DNA of 19,815 nucleotides from a bacterium (GCA_028711875.1 JAQTRJ010000003.1:1-19815); one strand, 5' to 3'. Positions 1 to 6,813 are shown, counted from the stretch's first letter. Made by a program: numbers and translations. Notes: generated by a model from the letters alone, not told the origin.

Positions 1-263
1 ACGTCCCCCTTGAACGCGCGCAATTTCGCACTCGGCTCGTCGGCCATCTTGCCGATCCGCTGCAGGGCATAGCCCGCCGCCGTGATCCTCAGCAAGGCTC
101 CCGTCGAGAAAATGTCGGCAAAGCTCTTGCGGGCCTTCGTGAACGGCTGCACCAGCGCGTCCACCGCCGCCCCGCCCGCCTCCTTGACCCCCTTCACGAT
201 CACCTGCTTGCTCGCGGGGTCAATCTCCAGCGTAAAACTGAGTGTCCGATTTCCTTCCGGCAT
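1..263 (-). CDS. Tape measure protein, N-terminal part (runs off left edge)
   Basis: The visible 87 residues start MPEGNRTLSFTLEIDPASKQ and continue through an Ala/Lys/Gly-rich region without a stop to the window edge. The opening, a short beta-like stretch followed by helical sequence, suits the N-terminus of a siphovirus tape measure protein, which sets tail length inside the tube. The main support is position: it directly follows the tail assembly chaperone G/GT pair, where tape measure genes normally lie. The ATG at 263 has a strong purine-rich SD (GGGGGAGAG) at about 267-276, which forms the 3' arm of the C/G-rich hairpin at 270-300. Function is inferred from gene order; most of the protein is outside the window. 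Confidence 0.6.
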   Translation of the reverse strand, partial: MPEGNRTLSFTLEIDPASKQVIVKGVKEAGGAAVDALVQPFTKARKSFADIFSTGALLRITAAGYALQRIGKMADEPSAKLRAFKGD

Positions 264-269
264 GATCTT

Positions 270-300
270 CTCTCCCCCTGCTCGCGGGGGGATTAAGGGA
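270..300 (-). repeat. G-family C/G hairpin carrying the tape measure SD
   Basis: On the coding strand this reads CCCTTAATCCCCCC, a GCGAGCA loop region, then GGGGGAGAG. The C-run can pair with the G-run that serves as the SD of the next gene. Related copies lie at 2567-2600, 3331-3360, 5137-5170, 5309-5347, 9020-9055, 9360-9382, 9431-9466, 12980-13012 and 19677-19712. Confidence 0.7.
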
Positions 301-317
301 GTCACCTTACCGTCTTC

Positions 318-417
318 GTAGCGACACAGCTTGCTGTGTCTTCTTCGTAGCTGCAAACGGCAGTTTGCCGTCTTGCATTCTTCGTAGGGGCGGGTTAAGG
401 TACTCCGCAACCCGCCC
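318..417 (+). repeat. GTAG-headed hairpin array, modules A-B-C
   Basis: Three consecutive hairpins, each introduced by GTAG on the plus strand. Module A (318-340) has stem GACACAGC/GCTGTGTC. Module B (347-368) has stem GCAAAC/GTTTGC. Module C (384-417) has stem GGGCGGGTT/AACCCGCCC around a 12-base loop. Near-identical arrays recur at 1072-1167 and 18485-18582. The layout resembles REP sequences mobilised by RAYT transposases, whose hairpins carry a GTAG or GGAG head. Confidence 0.8.
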
Positions 418-430
418 GCTCAACCTTGTC

Positions 431-467
431 ATTCTGGACACCGCTGTACTCGGCGGGCGTCCAGAAT
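431..467. repeat. D-family inverted repeat
   Basis: Arms ATTCTGGAC and GTCCAGAAT enclose a 19-base centre (accgctgtactcggcgggc). Other copies are at 16996-17032, 17660-17696 and 18416-18452, all in the same orientation, with one or two substitutions in the centre. Confidence 0.8.
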
Positions 468-469
468 CT

Positions 470-506
470 CATTTCCGCTTTCCGCTTTCTGCTTTCAGCT
501 TTTCCT
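470..506 (-). repeat. H-type purine heptad tract after the GT stop
   Basis: On the coding strand, GAAAGC-like units of seven bases begin inside the last codons of the GT frame and contain its TGA stop. This is one of about 19 tracts of this type in the window, most of them placed directly after stop codons. Confidence 0.7.
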
Positions 507-1033
507 GTCCACCGGCCGATACGCACTCAGCGGCTCCGAGAGCACCACGAACAACAGCACCTCGTCGGCCGGGCTGTTCTCGATCTCCGCTAAGCCCCGG
601 AAGTCTCCGCCGCAGGCGCGGGCGGCGATGTGATACCAGAATTCTCCGGTCCGCCAGTTCCCGCCACCGCTTCCAGAAACGAGTTCAGGGTAGCGCTGAG
701 CGAGAGCTTCGTAAGTTCGAGCAGGGCCGGATGCAAGGTAAAAAAATCGCTGAGCATCACCCCCAGATCGTCGAAAATCTCCAGGCTGCCCACGTCGTCC
801 TCTGTCACCGTCACCGGCTGCTTGTCCGCGTCGGTCAGCGCGATCGAGAGCAGCGTGGCCAGCGCTTTGGGCGTCGCCGACAGCGACAGCTTCCCGTCCG
901 GCATCAGCTCGGCCCACGCTTCGCTCGCCTTGAACGTCTCGAGCCGCGCCATCTGCGAGACGGTCAGCTTCCGCAGATAAACGTCCTTGCCCGCGATCAC
1001 GTACTTCGCCGTCTGCGTCAATGGATCAATCAT
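495..1033 (-). CDS. Tail assembly chaperone GT, by -1 ribosomal frameshift
   Basis: Reading 98 codons from the ATG at 1033 to the end of the T7 run at 740-746, then slipping back one base, opens a frame of 81 further codons ending at 495. The extended product is 179 residues. The shifted segment contains FWYHIAARACGG, followed by GLAEIENSPADEVLLFVV, the helical Trp/acidic type of C-terminus expected for the T part of GT chaperones. The T7 run is in the register T_TTT_TTT needed for a simultaneous -1 slip. A GGGGGTGA element (757-764) lies 10 bases upstream and could stimulate slipping as SD-like sequences do in bacterial frameshift sites. Frameshifting itself is inferred. Confidence 0.75.
590..1033 (-). 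CDS. Tail assembly chaperone, zero-frame product (G-like)
   Basis: A 147-residue protein starting MIDPLTQTAKYVIAGKDVYL, with a good SD (GGAGAGA) about 8 bases before the ATG. It lies between the tube-like protein and the tape measure, where siphoviruses encode the tail assembly chaperone that coats the tape measure during tail building. The last ~50 codons overlap a second open frame with more protein-like sequence, and the zero-frame C-terminus is a low-complexity Pro/Ala tail (SPPAPAAETSGA). A seven-T run lies at codons 96-98. Family membership is by position, size and the frameshift arrangement, since the sequence itself is diverged. Confidence 0.7.
   Translation of the reverse strand: MIDPLTQTAKYVIAGKDVYLRKLTVSQMARLETFKASEAWAELMPDGKLSLSATPKALATLLSIALTDADKQPVTVTEDDVGSLEIFDDLGVMLSDFFTLHPALLELTKLSLSATLNSFLEAVAGTGGPENSGITSPPAPAAETSGA
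740..746 (-). promoter_or_regulatory. -1 frameshift slippery heptamer (T7)
   Basis: Coding strand GAT TTT TTT ACC. Both tRNA sites can re-pair after a one-base backward slip. The upstream SD-like GGGGGTGA is at 757-764. No downstream hairpin was checked by folding. Confidence 0.75.
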
Positions 1034-1071
1034 GTTCTATCTCTCCGTAGGGTCACGACCTGTCCCGTCTT

Positions 1072-1167
1072 GTAGCGACACAGCTTGCTGTGTCTTCTTC
1101 GTAGATGCAAACGGCAGTTTGCCGTCCGCATTCTCGTAGGGGCGGGTTAAGCCTGCGCAACCCGCCC
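1072..1167 (+). repeat. GTAG-headed hairpin array A-B-C, second copy
   Basis: Module A at 1072-1094, B at 1101-1122 and C at 1136-1167. The C copy has a changed, slightly shorter loop (AAGCCTGCGC). GTAG-to-GTAG distances of 29 and 35 match the first array (29 and 37). Confidence 0.8.
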
Positions 1168-1173
1168 ATCTTC

Positions 1174-1204
1174 CGCCGAGCAGGGACTGTGTCCCTGCCG
1201 GAAT
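1174..1204. repeat. E-family inverted repeat, variant stem
   Basis: The frame CGCCGAG...CCGGAAT is as in other E copies, but the stem reads GCAGGGAC/GTCCCTGC around TGT. The arms changed together, so base pairing is kept. Confidence 0.7.
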
Positions 1205-1205
1205 C

Positions 1206-1946
1206 TTATCCTTCGTAAATCTCGTACGGCCGATAGGTCCCGACCGTGATGATTCCCAGCCGCACCGGAATCACGCTGTCGGCTCCGCCCTCGAACGGAA
1301 TTTCCACCTCGGGCACGATCCGCACCTTCCGCATCACCACGATCTTCTTGCCCAGCACGCCCATCGGCACCACGTACTTGGCCGCGAAATACTTATCGCG
1401 GGCTTCGTGGAGAATGAAATCCATCTCGGCCTTCGACACCTGCATCAGCGTGGTTTGGAGTTCGATCTCCCGGTTCCCGAGATGGATTGCCCGCTGGATA
1501 TTTTCTTCGTCGAAACTGTACTCCACTCCCGCGCTGTCGCGGAACTTCGTTCCGGCCAGCGCGCCCGCGCACAGCCACGCCGTCAGCGCGTAGTCGTCGG
1601 CGTCGTTGAGCTTGACCACCGCCCCGATCGTCCGCGCCGTCGTCAAAGCCGAGATCGTGAAGTCGTTGGCTGACAGCGCCGAAAATGCTTTCTGCTCGGC
1701 CGCCGCGTCCTGCGCGAAGATGTCAATGTCCAGCGTCCCGCTCGCTCCGAACGGCTGCTTGACATAGCCCGCCGCCGCCACCGCGCCGTAGGTCGAGAGC
1801 TTGACCGCTTCCGCCGCCGCATTCGCCTTCAGGCTGGCGTGATCGCAGTACGGCTCCTTGGTCGAAGCGTACTCCACCAGATAGAGCTTGCCGCCGCCCC
1901 GATGGACCCGATCCTCGTTGAGTTCCAGATCTGCTACGATGGACAT
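1206..1946 (-). CDS. Probable major tail (tube) protein
   Basis: A 246-residue soluble protein with no membrane segment, starting MSIVADLELNEDRVHRGG, with SD AGGAGAG 7-8 bases before the ATG. It lies between the gp37-like gene and the tail chaperone pair. In Mu the sheath (L) and tube (M) genes stand here; in B3/D3112-type siphoviruses a single tail tube gene does. The sequence alternates Ala-rich stretches with beta-type segments and ends in a Val/Ile-rich region (VIPVRLGIITVGTYRPYEIY), compatible with a tube fold. I do not recognise a specific family motif; the call rests on gene order, length and the absence of a sheath. Confidence 0.55.
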   Translation of the reverse strand: MSIVADLELNEDRVHRGGGKLYLVEYASTKEPYCDHASLKANAAAEAVKLSTYGAVAAAGYVKQPFGASGTLDIDIFAQDAAAEQKAFSALSANDFTISALTTARTIGAVVKLNDADDYALTAWLCAGALAGTKFRDSAGVEYSFDEENIQRAIHLGNREIELQTTLMQVSKAEMDFILHEARDKYFAAKYVVPMGVLGKKIVVMRKVRIVPEVEIPFEGGADSVIPVRLGIITVGTYRPYEIYEG

Positions 1947-1955
1947 GATTCGTCT

Positions 1956-2063
1956 CTCCTATTTCGCTTTTCGTATTTTCGCTTTTTCCCGCCGAGCGGG
2001 GTCGCCGACCCCGCCGGAATGTATCCGCTTCCCGCCGAGCGGGGTCGCCGACCCCGCCGGAAT
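1956..2063. repeat. H tract plus two tandem E-family inverted repeats
   Basis: The two E copies at 1990-2020 and 2033-2063 are identical over CGCCGAG, stem GCGGGGTC/GACCCCGC with GCC loop, and CCGGAAT. An H tract (cgcttttcgtattttcgc type) lies at 1956-1989, next to the SD of the tube gene. No gene is seen between 1947 and 2074. Confidence 0.8.
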
Positions 2064-2074
2064 GGATCCGCGGC

Positions 2075-2560
2075 TCAACTCGGCAGCTCCGTGCTCCGCG
2101 CGTAGCTCGTCCGCCAGATCATCTGCCAGACCAGCCGTCCGGTCTTCTCGTCGCCGAGTAGCACTCCGTCGCGGACGAATTGCAGCGGCTCCATCTCGAT
2201 CTGCCCGCAGCGGTTGTTCAGCAGCGTGGCATAGACCGCTTGCGACAGATCATAGACCCCTTTGGCCCCCTGCATCAGCACTTTCAGATCGCGCAGCCGG
2301 TCGGTAAGGATCCAGACCTCGAAATCTTCCTCGCAGCGTGCCAGCCACCCGGTTTCCGTACGGGCGTTCGGATCGCCTTCATTGCCGTTCCCGAAAACGG
2401 CCAGCGCCGGAATTTTGACCTCGCAAATCCATGTCGCCAGCTCGTCCAGATTTCCCACTTTGCCGTTGTACTGTTCCACGGCCCGGAAATAATCGGGAAC
2501 CAGCGCCGACTTCAGCGTCGTGGCGATCGCGGCCTCAATCTGCAGCGGCGTCAATCCCAT
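2075..2560 (-). CDS. Mu gp37-like protein (DUF1834), tail completion
   Basis: A 161-residue protein starting MGLTPLQIEAAIATTLKSAL. The helical opening, the central IPALAVFGNG segment, the later FEVWILTDRLRDLK and a C-terminal beta segment (GRLVWQMIWRTSYA) resemble the DUF1834/gp37 family of Mu-like phages, thought to act in joining or finishing the tail. It follows the virion morphogenesis gene. Its SD (GGGAG, spacing about 8) is the 3' arm of the G-family hairpin at 2567-2600. In Mu, gp37 directly follows gp36; here the virion morphogenesis gene lies between them. Confidence 0.65.
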   Translation of the reverse strand: MGLTPLQIEAAIATTLKSALVPDYFRAVEQYNGKVGNLDELATWICEVKIPALAVFGNGNEGDPNARTETGWLARCEEDFEVWILTDRLRDLKVLMQGAKGVYDLSQAVYATLLNNRCGQIEMEPLQFVRDGVLLGDEKTGRLVWQMIWRTSYARSTELPS

Positions 2561-2566
2561 CGCTTA

Positions 2567-2639
2567 TCTCCCGCCACTTCGTGGGGGATCAAGGGGGGGT
2601 CTCCGTTTTCTCATTTCTCATTTCTAATTTCTGCTTTTC
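2567..2639 (-). repeat. G-family hairpin and H tract in the gp37 leader
   Basis: The H tract (GAAAAGCAGAAATTAGAAAT... on the coding strand) starts directly after the TAA of the virion morphogenesis gene at 2640. The G hairpin (2567-2600) then ends in the SD of the gp37-like gene. Confidence 0.7.
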
Positions 2640-3227
2640 TTACACCGCTCCCTCGTCCATCCACCGCCGGATCCGCGGCACCATCGTCTGCTGGATATCC
2701 TGCTCGGGCGGCTCGATAAACGGCCGGGCCGGCAGCGTTACCGATTTCAACAGCACGAACAGCGGCTTGGGATCCCCGCCCTCGACCCGCTGCATGATCA
2801 GCGGGGCTTTCCCGTCCCGCTTGAGTAAAAACGTGTCGGCAAAACTTCTCGCTCGCCGGCCCCGTGCTTCCGCCGCAATCGGAATCGTCAGCGCTTTGGC
2901 CGTCCGCGGCACGATCGTTCCGCCGTATTCGTGGATGAAGGCCCGCTTGTCCTGCGTGAACACCACGGCCTCGTAGCCCTTCCCGTGGCGGCGGATCGAA
3001 TTGTAGAGCAGTCCCTGATCAATCAGCGTCTTCTTGCCGGTCTCCTGCGCTCGCCGCGATAGCGGCCATGGGATCGGTCTCCCCCCGCTGCGGAAATTCC
3101 GCAGTACCGAGCGTTCCAGGTCCGCCGCCAGTGCCGTCACCAGCGGCCCCGGCATCACGTCCAGCGGACTGGCCGTCTCCTCCGCCAACCTGCTCACCGA
3201 TCCCGGCCTCAGCGTCAGGATCAGCAT
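2640..3227 (-). CDS. Phage virion morphogenesis protein (Mu gpG family)
   Basis: A 195-residue basic protein. The region from FRSGGRPIPWPLSRRAQETG through TLIDQGLLYNSI matches the hallmark of the phage virion morphogenesis family (Mu gpG; HK97-gp10-like): a Trp-x-Pro-Leu segment, then a Lys-Thr-Leu-x-Asp-x-Gly-x-Leu motif. An IHEYGGTIVPRTAKALTIP segment and a PARPFIEPPEQD motif near residues 165-175 follow, both typical. It acts in head-tail joining. The annotated ATG has only a weak SD and is preceded by an F-family inverted repeat (3263-3321), so the start is less certain than the family. Confidence 0.85.
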   Translation of the reverse strand: MLILTLRPGSVSRLAEETASPLDVMPGPLVTALAADLERSVLRNFRSGGRPIPWPLSRRAQETGKKTLIDQGLLYNSIRRHGKGYEAVVFTQDKRAFIHEYGGTIVPRTAKALTIPIAAEARGRRARSFADTFLLKRDGKAPLIMQRVEGGDPKPLFVLLKSVTLPARPFIEPPEQDIQQTMVPRIRRWMDEGAV

Positions 3228-3262
3228 CGTTGGATCGTCATTCTGAACTCCACCACGCTGTC

Positions 3263-3321
3263 ATTCTTCAGGCCGCCGCCGTTGTCGGTCTCCCGACCGG
3301 CAATGACGCGGCCTGAAGAAT
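3263..3321. repeat. F-family inverted repeat with inner hairpin
   Basis: Outer arms ATTCTTCAGGCCGC (3263-3276) and GCGGCCTGAAGAAT (3308-3321) are perfect 14-base complements. An inner hairpin TTGTCGGTC/GACCGGCAA with a TCCC loop sits between them. A G-family copy follows at 3331-3360 and an H tract at 3366-3385. Confidence 0.85.
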
Positions 3322-3385
3322 CTCTCTTTTTTCCCTCCGCTCGCGGGGGGCGGGATTAAGAGAAAGGTTTCCGCTTTCAGTCTTT

Positions 3386-3847
3386 TCATCCCATTATCCC
3401 CGACAGCTCGTCCCGCGTCATCTTTCGTCCATTGGCCGAGTACGTCGGGCTACGATTCTCGTTCGCTGCCGGCGGCACCGCGATTCCCGGATCCACTTCG
3501 CCCTTAGCCATCTGCTCCAGCCAGTGCACCGCGTCCTTATAATCATTCCGTCGGCCCTCGGGCACCGTGCCTCCGCCCCGGCTGTAGCCGCGATAGAGTG
3601 TGATGATCACTACTCGCAGTTTCAGATCCGCGCTGATCGCCGCCACCGGAATTGTTCCGTACCGCCGCCGCAGATAGCCGTCCACTTCGCGGCTGGCCGC
3701 TTCCGCCGCCTGCCCGAACAAATCGGCATCCACCTCGGTCGGATCGCTGCCGTCCTCATTCGGCTCCGAAAAAATCCGAATCAGGCTGGCCTCGCTGATC
3801 AGCGTCAGACAATCGTCCGCCTCGATATAGGAATCGTACGTCGCCAT
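3386..3847 (-). CDS. Mu gp36-like protein (DUF1320)
   Basis: A 153-residue protein starting MATYDSYIEADDCLTLISEA. The opening (a tyrosine plus 'sYIEaDd' and a small helix), the AAEAASREVDGYLRRRYGTI segment near residues 48-67 and the following Leu/Arg-rich helix are the standard pattern of DUF1320, the gp36 family of Mu-like phages, a head-tail connector type protein. It starts four bases after the stop of the gp35-like gene, so the two are translationally linked. An H tract begins right after its TGA. Confidence 0.85.
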   Translation of the reverse strand: MATYDSYIEADDCLTLISEASLIRIFSEPNEDGSDPTEVDADLFGQAAEAASREVDGYLRRRYGTIPVAAISADLKLRVVIITLYRGYSRGGGTVPEGRRNDYKDAVHWLEQMAKGEVDPGIAVPPAANENRSPTYSANGRKMTRDELSGIMG

Positions 3848-3850
3848 CGG

Positions 3851-4306
3851 CTACTCGCTTTGCGGAATCGCGATTTGCTTGTCCATCAGTCCGCGTACGA
3901 TGGTCTCTTTCTTCACCGAAACCACCTGCAGCCCGTTCTCCGATCCGACTTTCTGGACCTGCTCGTAGGGGAGTTTCATCCAGTTCTCGAAGAGGACGGA
4001 GTCTTCGTTCGGCGGCGTCTGCGGGGGATCGCTTTTCTTCTGCTCCACCGCCAATTCCTTCTCGACCACGTCCGCCATCAACGGCGTGACCGGCCGATTG
4101 AAACGCGCCACCATCTCCCGCGTCACGAGCTCGCCTCGGAATCCCTCGAGACCGGCGGCGGCCTTCCGTTCGGGCTTGGTCAGCGGCTCTTCCGCGATCT
4201 CGTAATAGTTCCGGCCCGGCTGGTGGGTCAGCGCCTGTCCGCTCGCGTCCGTCCCCCGCCGATAATCGTTCCGGCTGCTGTTGGCAACCAAGATCAGCTT
4301 CGCCAT
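3851..4306 (-). CDS. Mu gp35-like protein with C-terminal LEM/SAP-like fold segment
   Basis: A 151-residue protein between capsid and gp36, the gp35 slot of Mu. The N-terminal part (MAKLILVANSSRNDYRRGTD) is short and beta-like. The C-terminal ~45 residues (LPYEQVQKVGSENGLQVVSV, then KKETIVRGLMDK) have the helix-extended loop-helix pattern of HeH/LEM/SAP-like domains, common in gp35/HI1506-type phage proteins. The start is well supported: AAGGAG lies six bases before the ATG. Role is not established; position suggests a capsid accessory or connector function. Confidence 0.6.
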   Translation of the reverse strand: MAKLILVANSSRNDYRRGTDASGQALTHQPGRNYYEIAEEPLTKPERKAAAGLEGFRGELVTREMVARFNRPVTPLMADVVEKELAVEQKKSDPPQTPPNEDSVLFENWMKLPYEQVQKVGSENGLQVVSVKKETIVRGLMDKQIAIPQSE

Positions 4307-4647
4307 GATCGTCTCCTTGTCCTTTGCTATTGCCGATTCGTTATCGTTTCGTGTAGCATCGTCATTATCATTCTCTGATGGCCGCTCGCCGTTGTCGGTC
4401 TCCAGACCGGCAATGGCGCGGTTGGCTTTTTGGCGTCTTGGCGTCTTGGCCTCTTCATATCGTCCGGGCCGGAGCGAACGGGCTTTTCACGTCACCCATC
4501 CGCCCCGTATCCCGGTCCGAAATCCCCTGCCGCTCGCCGTTGTCGGTCTCCCGATCGGCAATGGCGCGGCGCTGAAGAATCTCTCTCCCGGTGAACGAAT
4601 CCGCTTTCAGCCTTTCAGCGTTTCAGGCTTTCAGCTTTTCGATTCGT
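4307..4647. repeat. 340-base gene-free gap filled with F-family and H repeats
   Basis: F inner hairpins lie at 4388-4420 (loop TCCA) and 4536-4580, the second followed by the outer-arm remnant CTGAAGAAT. Tandem period-8 units (ttggcgtc) lie near 4430-4455 and an H tract of cagccttt-like units at 4604-4640. No ORF with protein-like composition is seen on either strand. The stretch 4456-4530 has no repeat I recognise. Confidence 0.7.
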
Positions 4648-5184
4648 TCACCAGCCTATCACTCCGCCTCGCACCGTCACCCCACTGCCCGGCGTTCCGG
4701 TGCTGTCGTCTTCTTCCATCACCGCGCGCAATTGCAGATCGTAATATTTCCCGGTCTCGCTGTACGGCACCACCAGATAGGTCGTGTCGCCCACCGCTCC
4801 GTGCGCGATCACCGTCGCCCAGCTTGTGTAGGATCCGCCCGGGAACCAGCGGTGGCGTTCCTGCAATTTGATCGAGTCGGGGACCACATACGTCGCCAGC
4901 GAATCTGCCGCTAGCCAGTAGATCACTCCGCCGTTCGGCTTGTCGTGAACCGTGATCTTGTTCCAGTACGCGCTCGCCGTCGTGTCGCTCGCGCTCGAGG
5001 TACTGACTTTCGCCAGCGGGTCGCGGTGCATCAGACTCTGCTCGAGGTAGCGAACCTGCTTCCCGCCCGGCACCCCCTCCTGAGCCATCCCGATCAGCGG
5101 CACCAGCAGCGCGATCAGGATCAGCAGCAGCAGCATCCCCCCTCCGCGTGCGGGGGGGCAGGGGGGGGTTCTGTATGTCTTCAT
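4648..5184 (-). CDS. Exported protein of unknown function between capsid and gp35
   Basis: A 178-residue protein. Residues 18-34 (LLLLILIALLVPLIGMA) form a strongly hydrophobic signal peptide or anchor, so the product should leave the cytoplasm, unlike its structural neighbours. The mature part has no cysteine and contains short beta-type segments (GGVIYWLAADSLATYVVPDS, TTYLVVPYSETGKYYDLQLR) and ends VTVRGGVIGW. The ATG at 5184 has SD AAAGGA, seven bases upstream. Codons 6-16 (TPPCPPARGGG) are a G-family repeat read in frame, and a second possible start is Met17, directly preceded by GGAGGGGGG. No family is recognised. Confidence 0.65.
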   Translation of the reverse strand: MKTYRTPPCPPARGGGMLLLLILIALLVPLIGMAQEGVPGGKQVRYLEQSLMHRDPLAKVSTSSASDTTASAYWNKITVHDKPNGGVIYWLAADSLATYVVPDSIKLQERHRWFPGGSYTSWATVIAHGAVGDTTYLVVPYSETGKYYDLQLRAVMEEDDSTGTPGSGVTVRGGVIGW

Positions 5185-5348
5185 CGCTCGTCCTTTCTCA
5201 TTTCTGATTTCTGATTTCTGCTTTTCGGGAAAACGGGGGCGGCCGCTGTCATCGGACCAAGGAGATTCCCATGTTGCGGTTTCTCGGCCGCCCCGTTCCC
5301 ATTTCTTTTCTCCCCCCGTAGCATAAGGGGGGATTAAGGGGGGTCGCC
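5185..5348. repeat. Capsid downstream spacer: G hairpin, long imperfect hairpin, H tract
   Basis: A G-family copy lies at 5309-5347. A long imperfect inverted repeat has arms at 5227-5245 (gggaaaacgggggcggccg) and 5285-5300 (cggccgccccgttccc), and an H tract lies at 5195-5226. No repeat of the middle element is seen elsewhere in the window. Confidence 0.65.
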
Positions 5349-6284
5349 TCAGACGTTGCTGCCGTCCGAGGCCCACACCAGCTGCCACAGCGTGCCGGTG
5401 GACTTGCCCCACTGCTCGGTTCCGAACAGGATTTCGCGGGCCATGAACTGCCGCTCCGGCACCGCCTGCATCGAGAACTCGCCGGCCACCGCGAAGGCGG
5501 TGGTGCTCATCTCCGGCTCCATCTCGATCTGCACCGCGATCGGCCGCAGCAGTCCGCCCGGACTCTCCGCGTGGATCTGCCAGTATTTCGCATAATCCCC
5601 CACGAAGGCTTTGTTGAGGATCGGAACCAGCCGGTCTTTGTGCGGGTTGTCGCCGAACGTGCCTTCCCGCTTCGAGTCCTTGAGGATCGTGTCCACCGCC
5701 GCCCGGTTGTCCGGCCCGTAGATCAGAAACTTCGGCGTGATGTCCAGCGGATCGTTCCCGTCCGGCATCTTCAGTTCGTCGAAATACTGCAGGGCCGCGT
5801 ACAGATTCTCGCTGGTCAGCGGCAGCGTCGAGAGATTCGCTACCGTCGCCCCGGCGATCGTGTGATCCGTGTCCACGAAATACTGGCCGTCGTAGCCCAG
5901 CGTCGTGTGCAGATCGAGACAGGCCTGCTCGGCCAGCCGCTCCCACTTGGCCTGCGCCATCAGCAGCATGTTCTTGACCTTGTTCGCGAACTGGCCGTAG
6001 CGGTCGCGGCGGATGTCTTCCGTCAGCAGCAGGATCGTCTTCTCGTACGGCTCGTTCTTCACCGGCCAGGTGAAGGCTTCGATCGCGCCAATCTGCCGTT
6101 CGCCGATCCACTTCCGGACCCCGGCCAGGTCCTCCAGCCAGTTGTAGTTCATCGTCTCGACATCCTTGCTGTCGAGCACCGTGCACCAGTCACGGAATTT
6201 CGGAACGGCGGCCTTCAACGTGTCGTCCCAGACCACGAACATGGCGTCGGCCACCGCCAGGATGTTTTCTCGATTGAGAATCAT
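5349..6284 (-). CDS. T: Major capsid protein (Mu gpT family)
   Basis: A 311-residue protein starting MILNRENILAVADAMFVVWD. It fits the Mu-like major head subunit family: about 300 residues, an N-terminal helix followed by a Trp/Leu-rich region (NYNWLEDLAGVRKWIGERQI), a long central segment with EDIRRDRYGQFANK, then a DHTIAGATVANLSTLPLTSE region and a beta-rich C-terminus ending FGTEQWGKSTGTLWQLVW. It forms the icosahedral shell on the scaffold. Start choice is firm: GAGGTGA lies about six bases before the ATG. It directly follows the decoration protein. Confidence 0.9.
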   Translation of the reverse strand: MILNRENILAVADAMFVVWDDTLKAAVPKFRDWCTVLDSKDVETMNYNWLEDLAGVRKWIGERQIGAIEAFTWPVKNEPYEKTILLLTEDIRRDRYGQFANKVKNMLLMAQAKWERLAEQACLDLHTTLGYDGQYFVDTDHTIAGATVANLSTLPLTSENLYAALQYFDELKMPDGNDPLDITPKFLIYGPDNRAAVDTILKDSKREGTFGDNPHKDRLVPILNKAFVGDYAKYWQIHAESPGGLLRPIAVQIEMEPEMSTTAFAVAGEFSMQAVPERQFMAREILFGTEQWGKSTGTLWQLVWASDGSNV

Positions 6285-6340
6285 CGTATCACCTCGGAGT
6301 TATTTTCTTCATCGTTCATCGTTCAGCGATCATCGCTTGG

Positions 6341-6784
6341 TCAGCTGGTCGGCGTGTTGGAATCCACGTCCAGATCAATCTCGATCCAGACATCGCCGTC
6401 GTCGTCAATCGCCACCAGCCGGCCGCACTTCAGGCTGTGGGAAGTTCCGGTCAAGGCTACCGTTTGATTATCGCTCACGTACACCTGCTTGCCGATGTCG
6501 GCCGCCGTGAACGTGGTCGCGCTGGCGAACTTGAACACGCCCCGCCGGTGCACGCGCACGTTGATCGCGCCCGAGGCTCCGGCCGAATTGTCGGCCTGCG
6601 ATTCGCTCACTCCGGCAAACGTCCGGCTGGCCGCGTCGCTGGCCAGCTTGGCATAGCCCGACGTATCTCGGGCTACCAGCGTTCCGCCCGGAATTACAAT
6701 CAACGTGTAGACCGGCCATTCGCCGATCCGCATTTCCCCCGTGCCCCATTGCACGGTATTCCGATCTTCCGTCGTTGCGCTCAT
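6341..6784 (-). CDS. Head decoration / DUF2190-like protein
   Basis: A 147-residue beta-rich, Gly/Ala/Thr-rich protein between protease and capsid, where Mu encodes gp33 and other phages encode a capsid stabiliser. The pattern IPGGTLVARDTSGYAKLASD, then a Val-Phe-Lys-Phe strand, FTAADIGKQVYVSDNQTVAL, and a final acidic strand WIEIDLDV is typical of DUF2190-like structural cement proteins. The SD GGAAGGGA precedes the ATG by about seven bases. Family by pattern and position. Confidence 0.7.
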   Translation of the reverse strand: MSATTEDRNTVQWGTGEMRIGEWPVYTLIVIPGGTLVARDTSGYAKLASDAASRTFAGVSESQADNSAGASGAINVRVHRRGVFKFASATTFTAADIGKQVYVSDNQTVALTGTSHSLKCGRLVAIDDDGDVWIEIDLDVDSNTPTS

Positions 6785-6813
6785 GATCTATCCCTTCCCT
6801 TGTTTTCTGTTCT

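Noticed and set aside
323..340. A-module hairpins as intrinsic terminators
   Set aside because: The stems are strong but no T-run follows on the coding strand, so they do not fit the usual intrinsic terminator.
318..417. CRISPR array
   Set aside because: The repeated units are different hairpins with short gaps, not one repeat with unique spacers of constant length.
495..917. Independent gene in the shifted frame starting at 917
   Set aside because: Its first ~58 codons are a shadow of the chaperone zero frame; only the part after the T7 run looks real, fitting a frameshift product.
5227..5300. Riboswitch or structured RNA in the capsid downstream spacer
   Set aside because: Only an imperfect long inverted repeat is visible, with no conserved core I can name; recorded as a repeat.
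5185..6186. Long minus-strand open frame extending the exported protein gene upstream into the capsid gene
   Set aside because: It runs out of frame through the capsid gene and through repeats; the SD-supported ATG at 5184 gives a signal peptide at the N-terminus.
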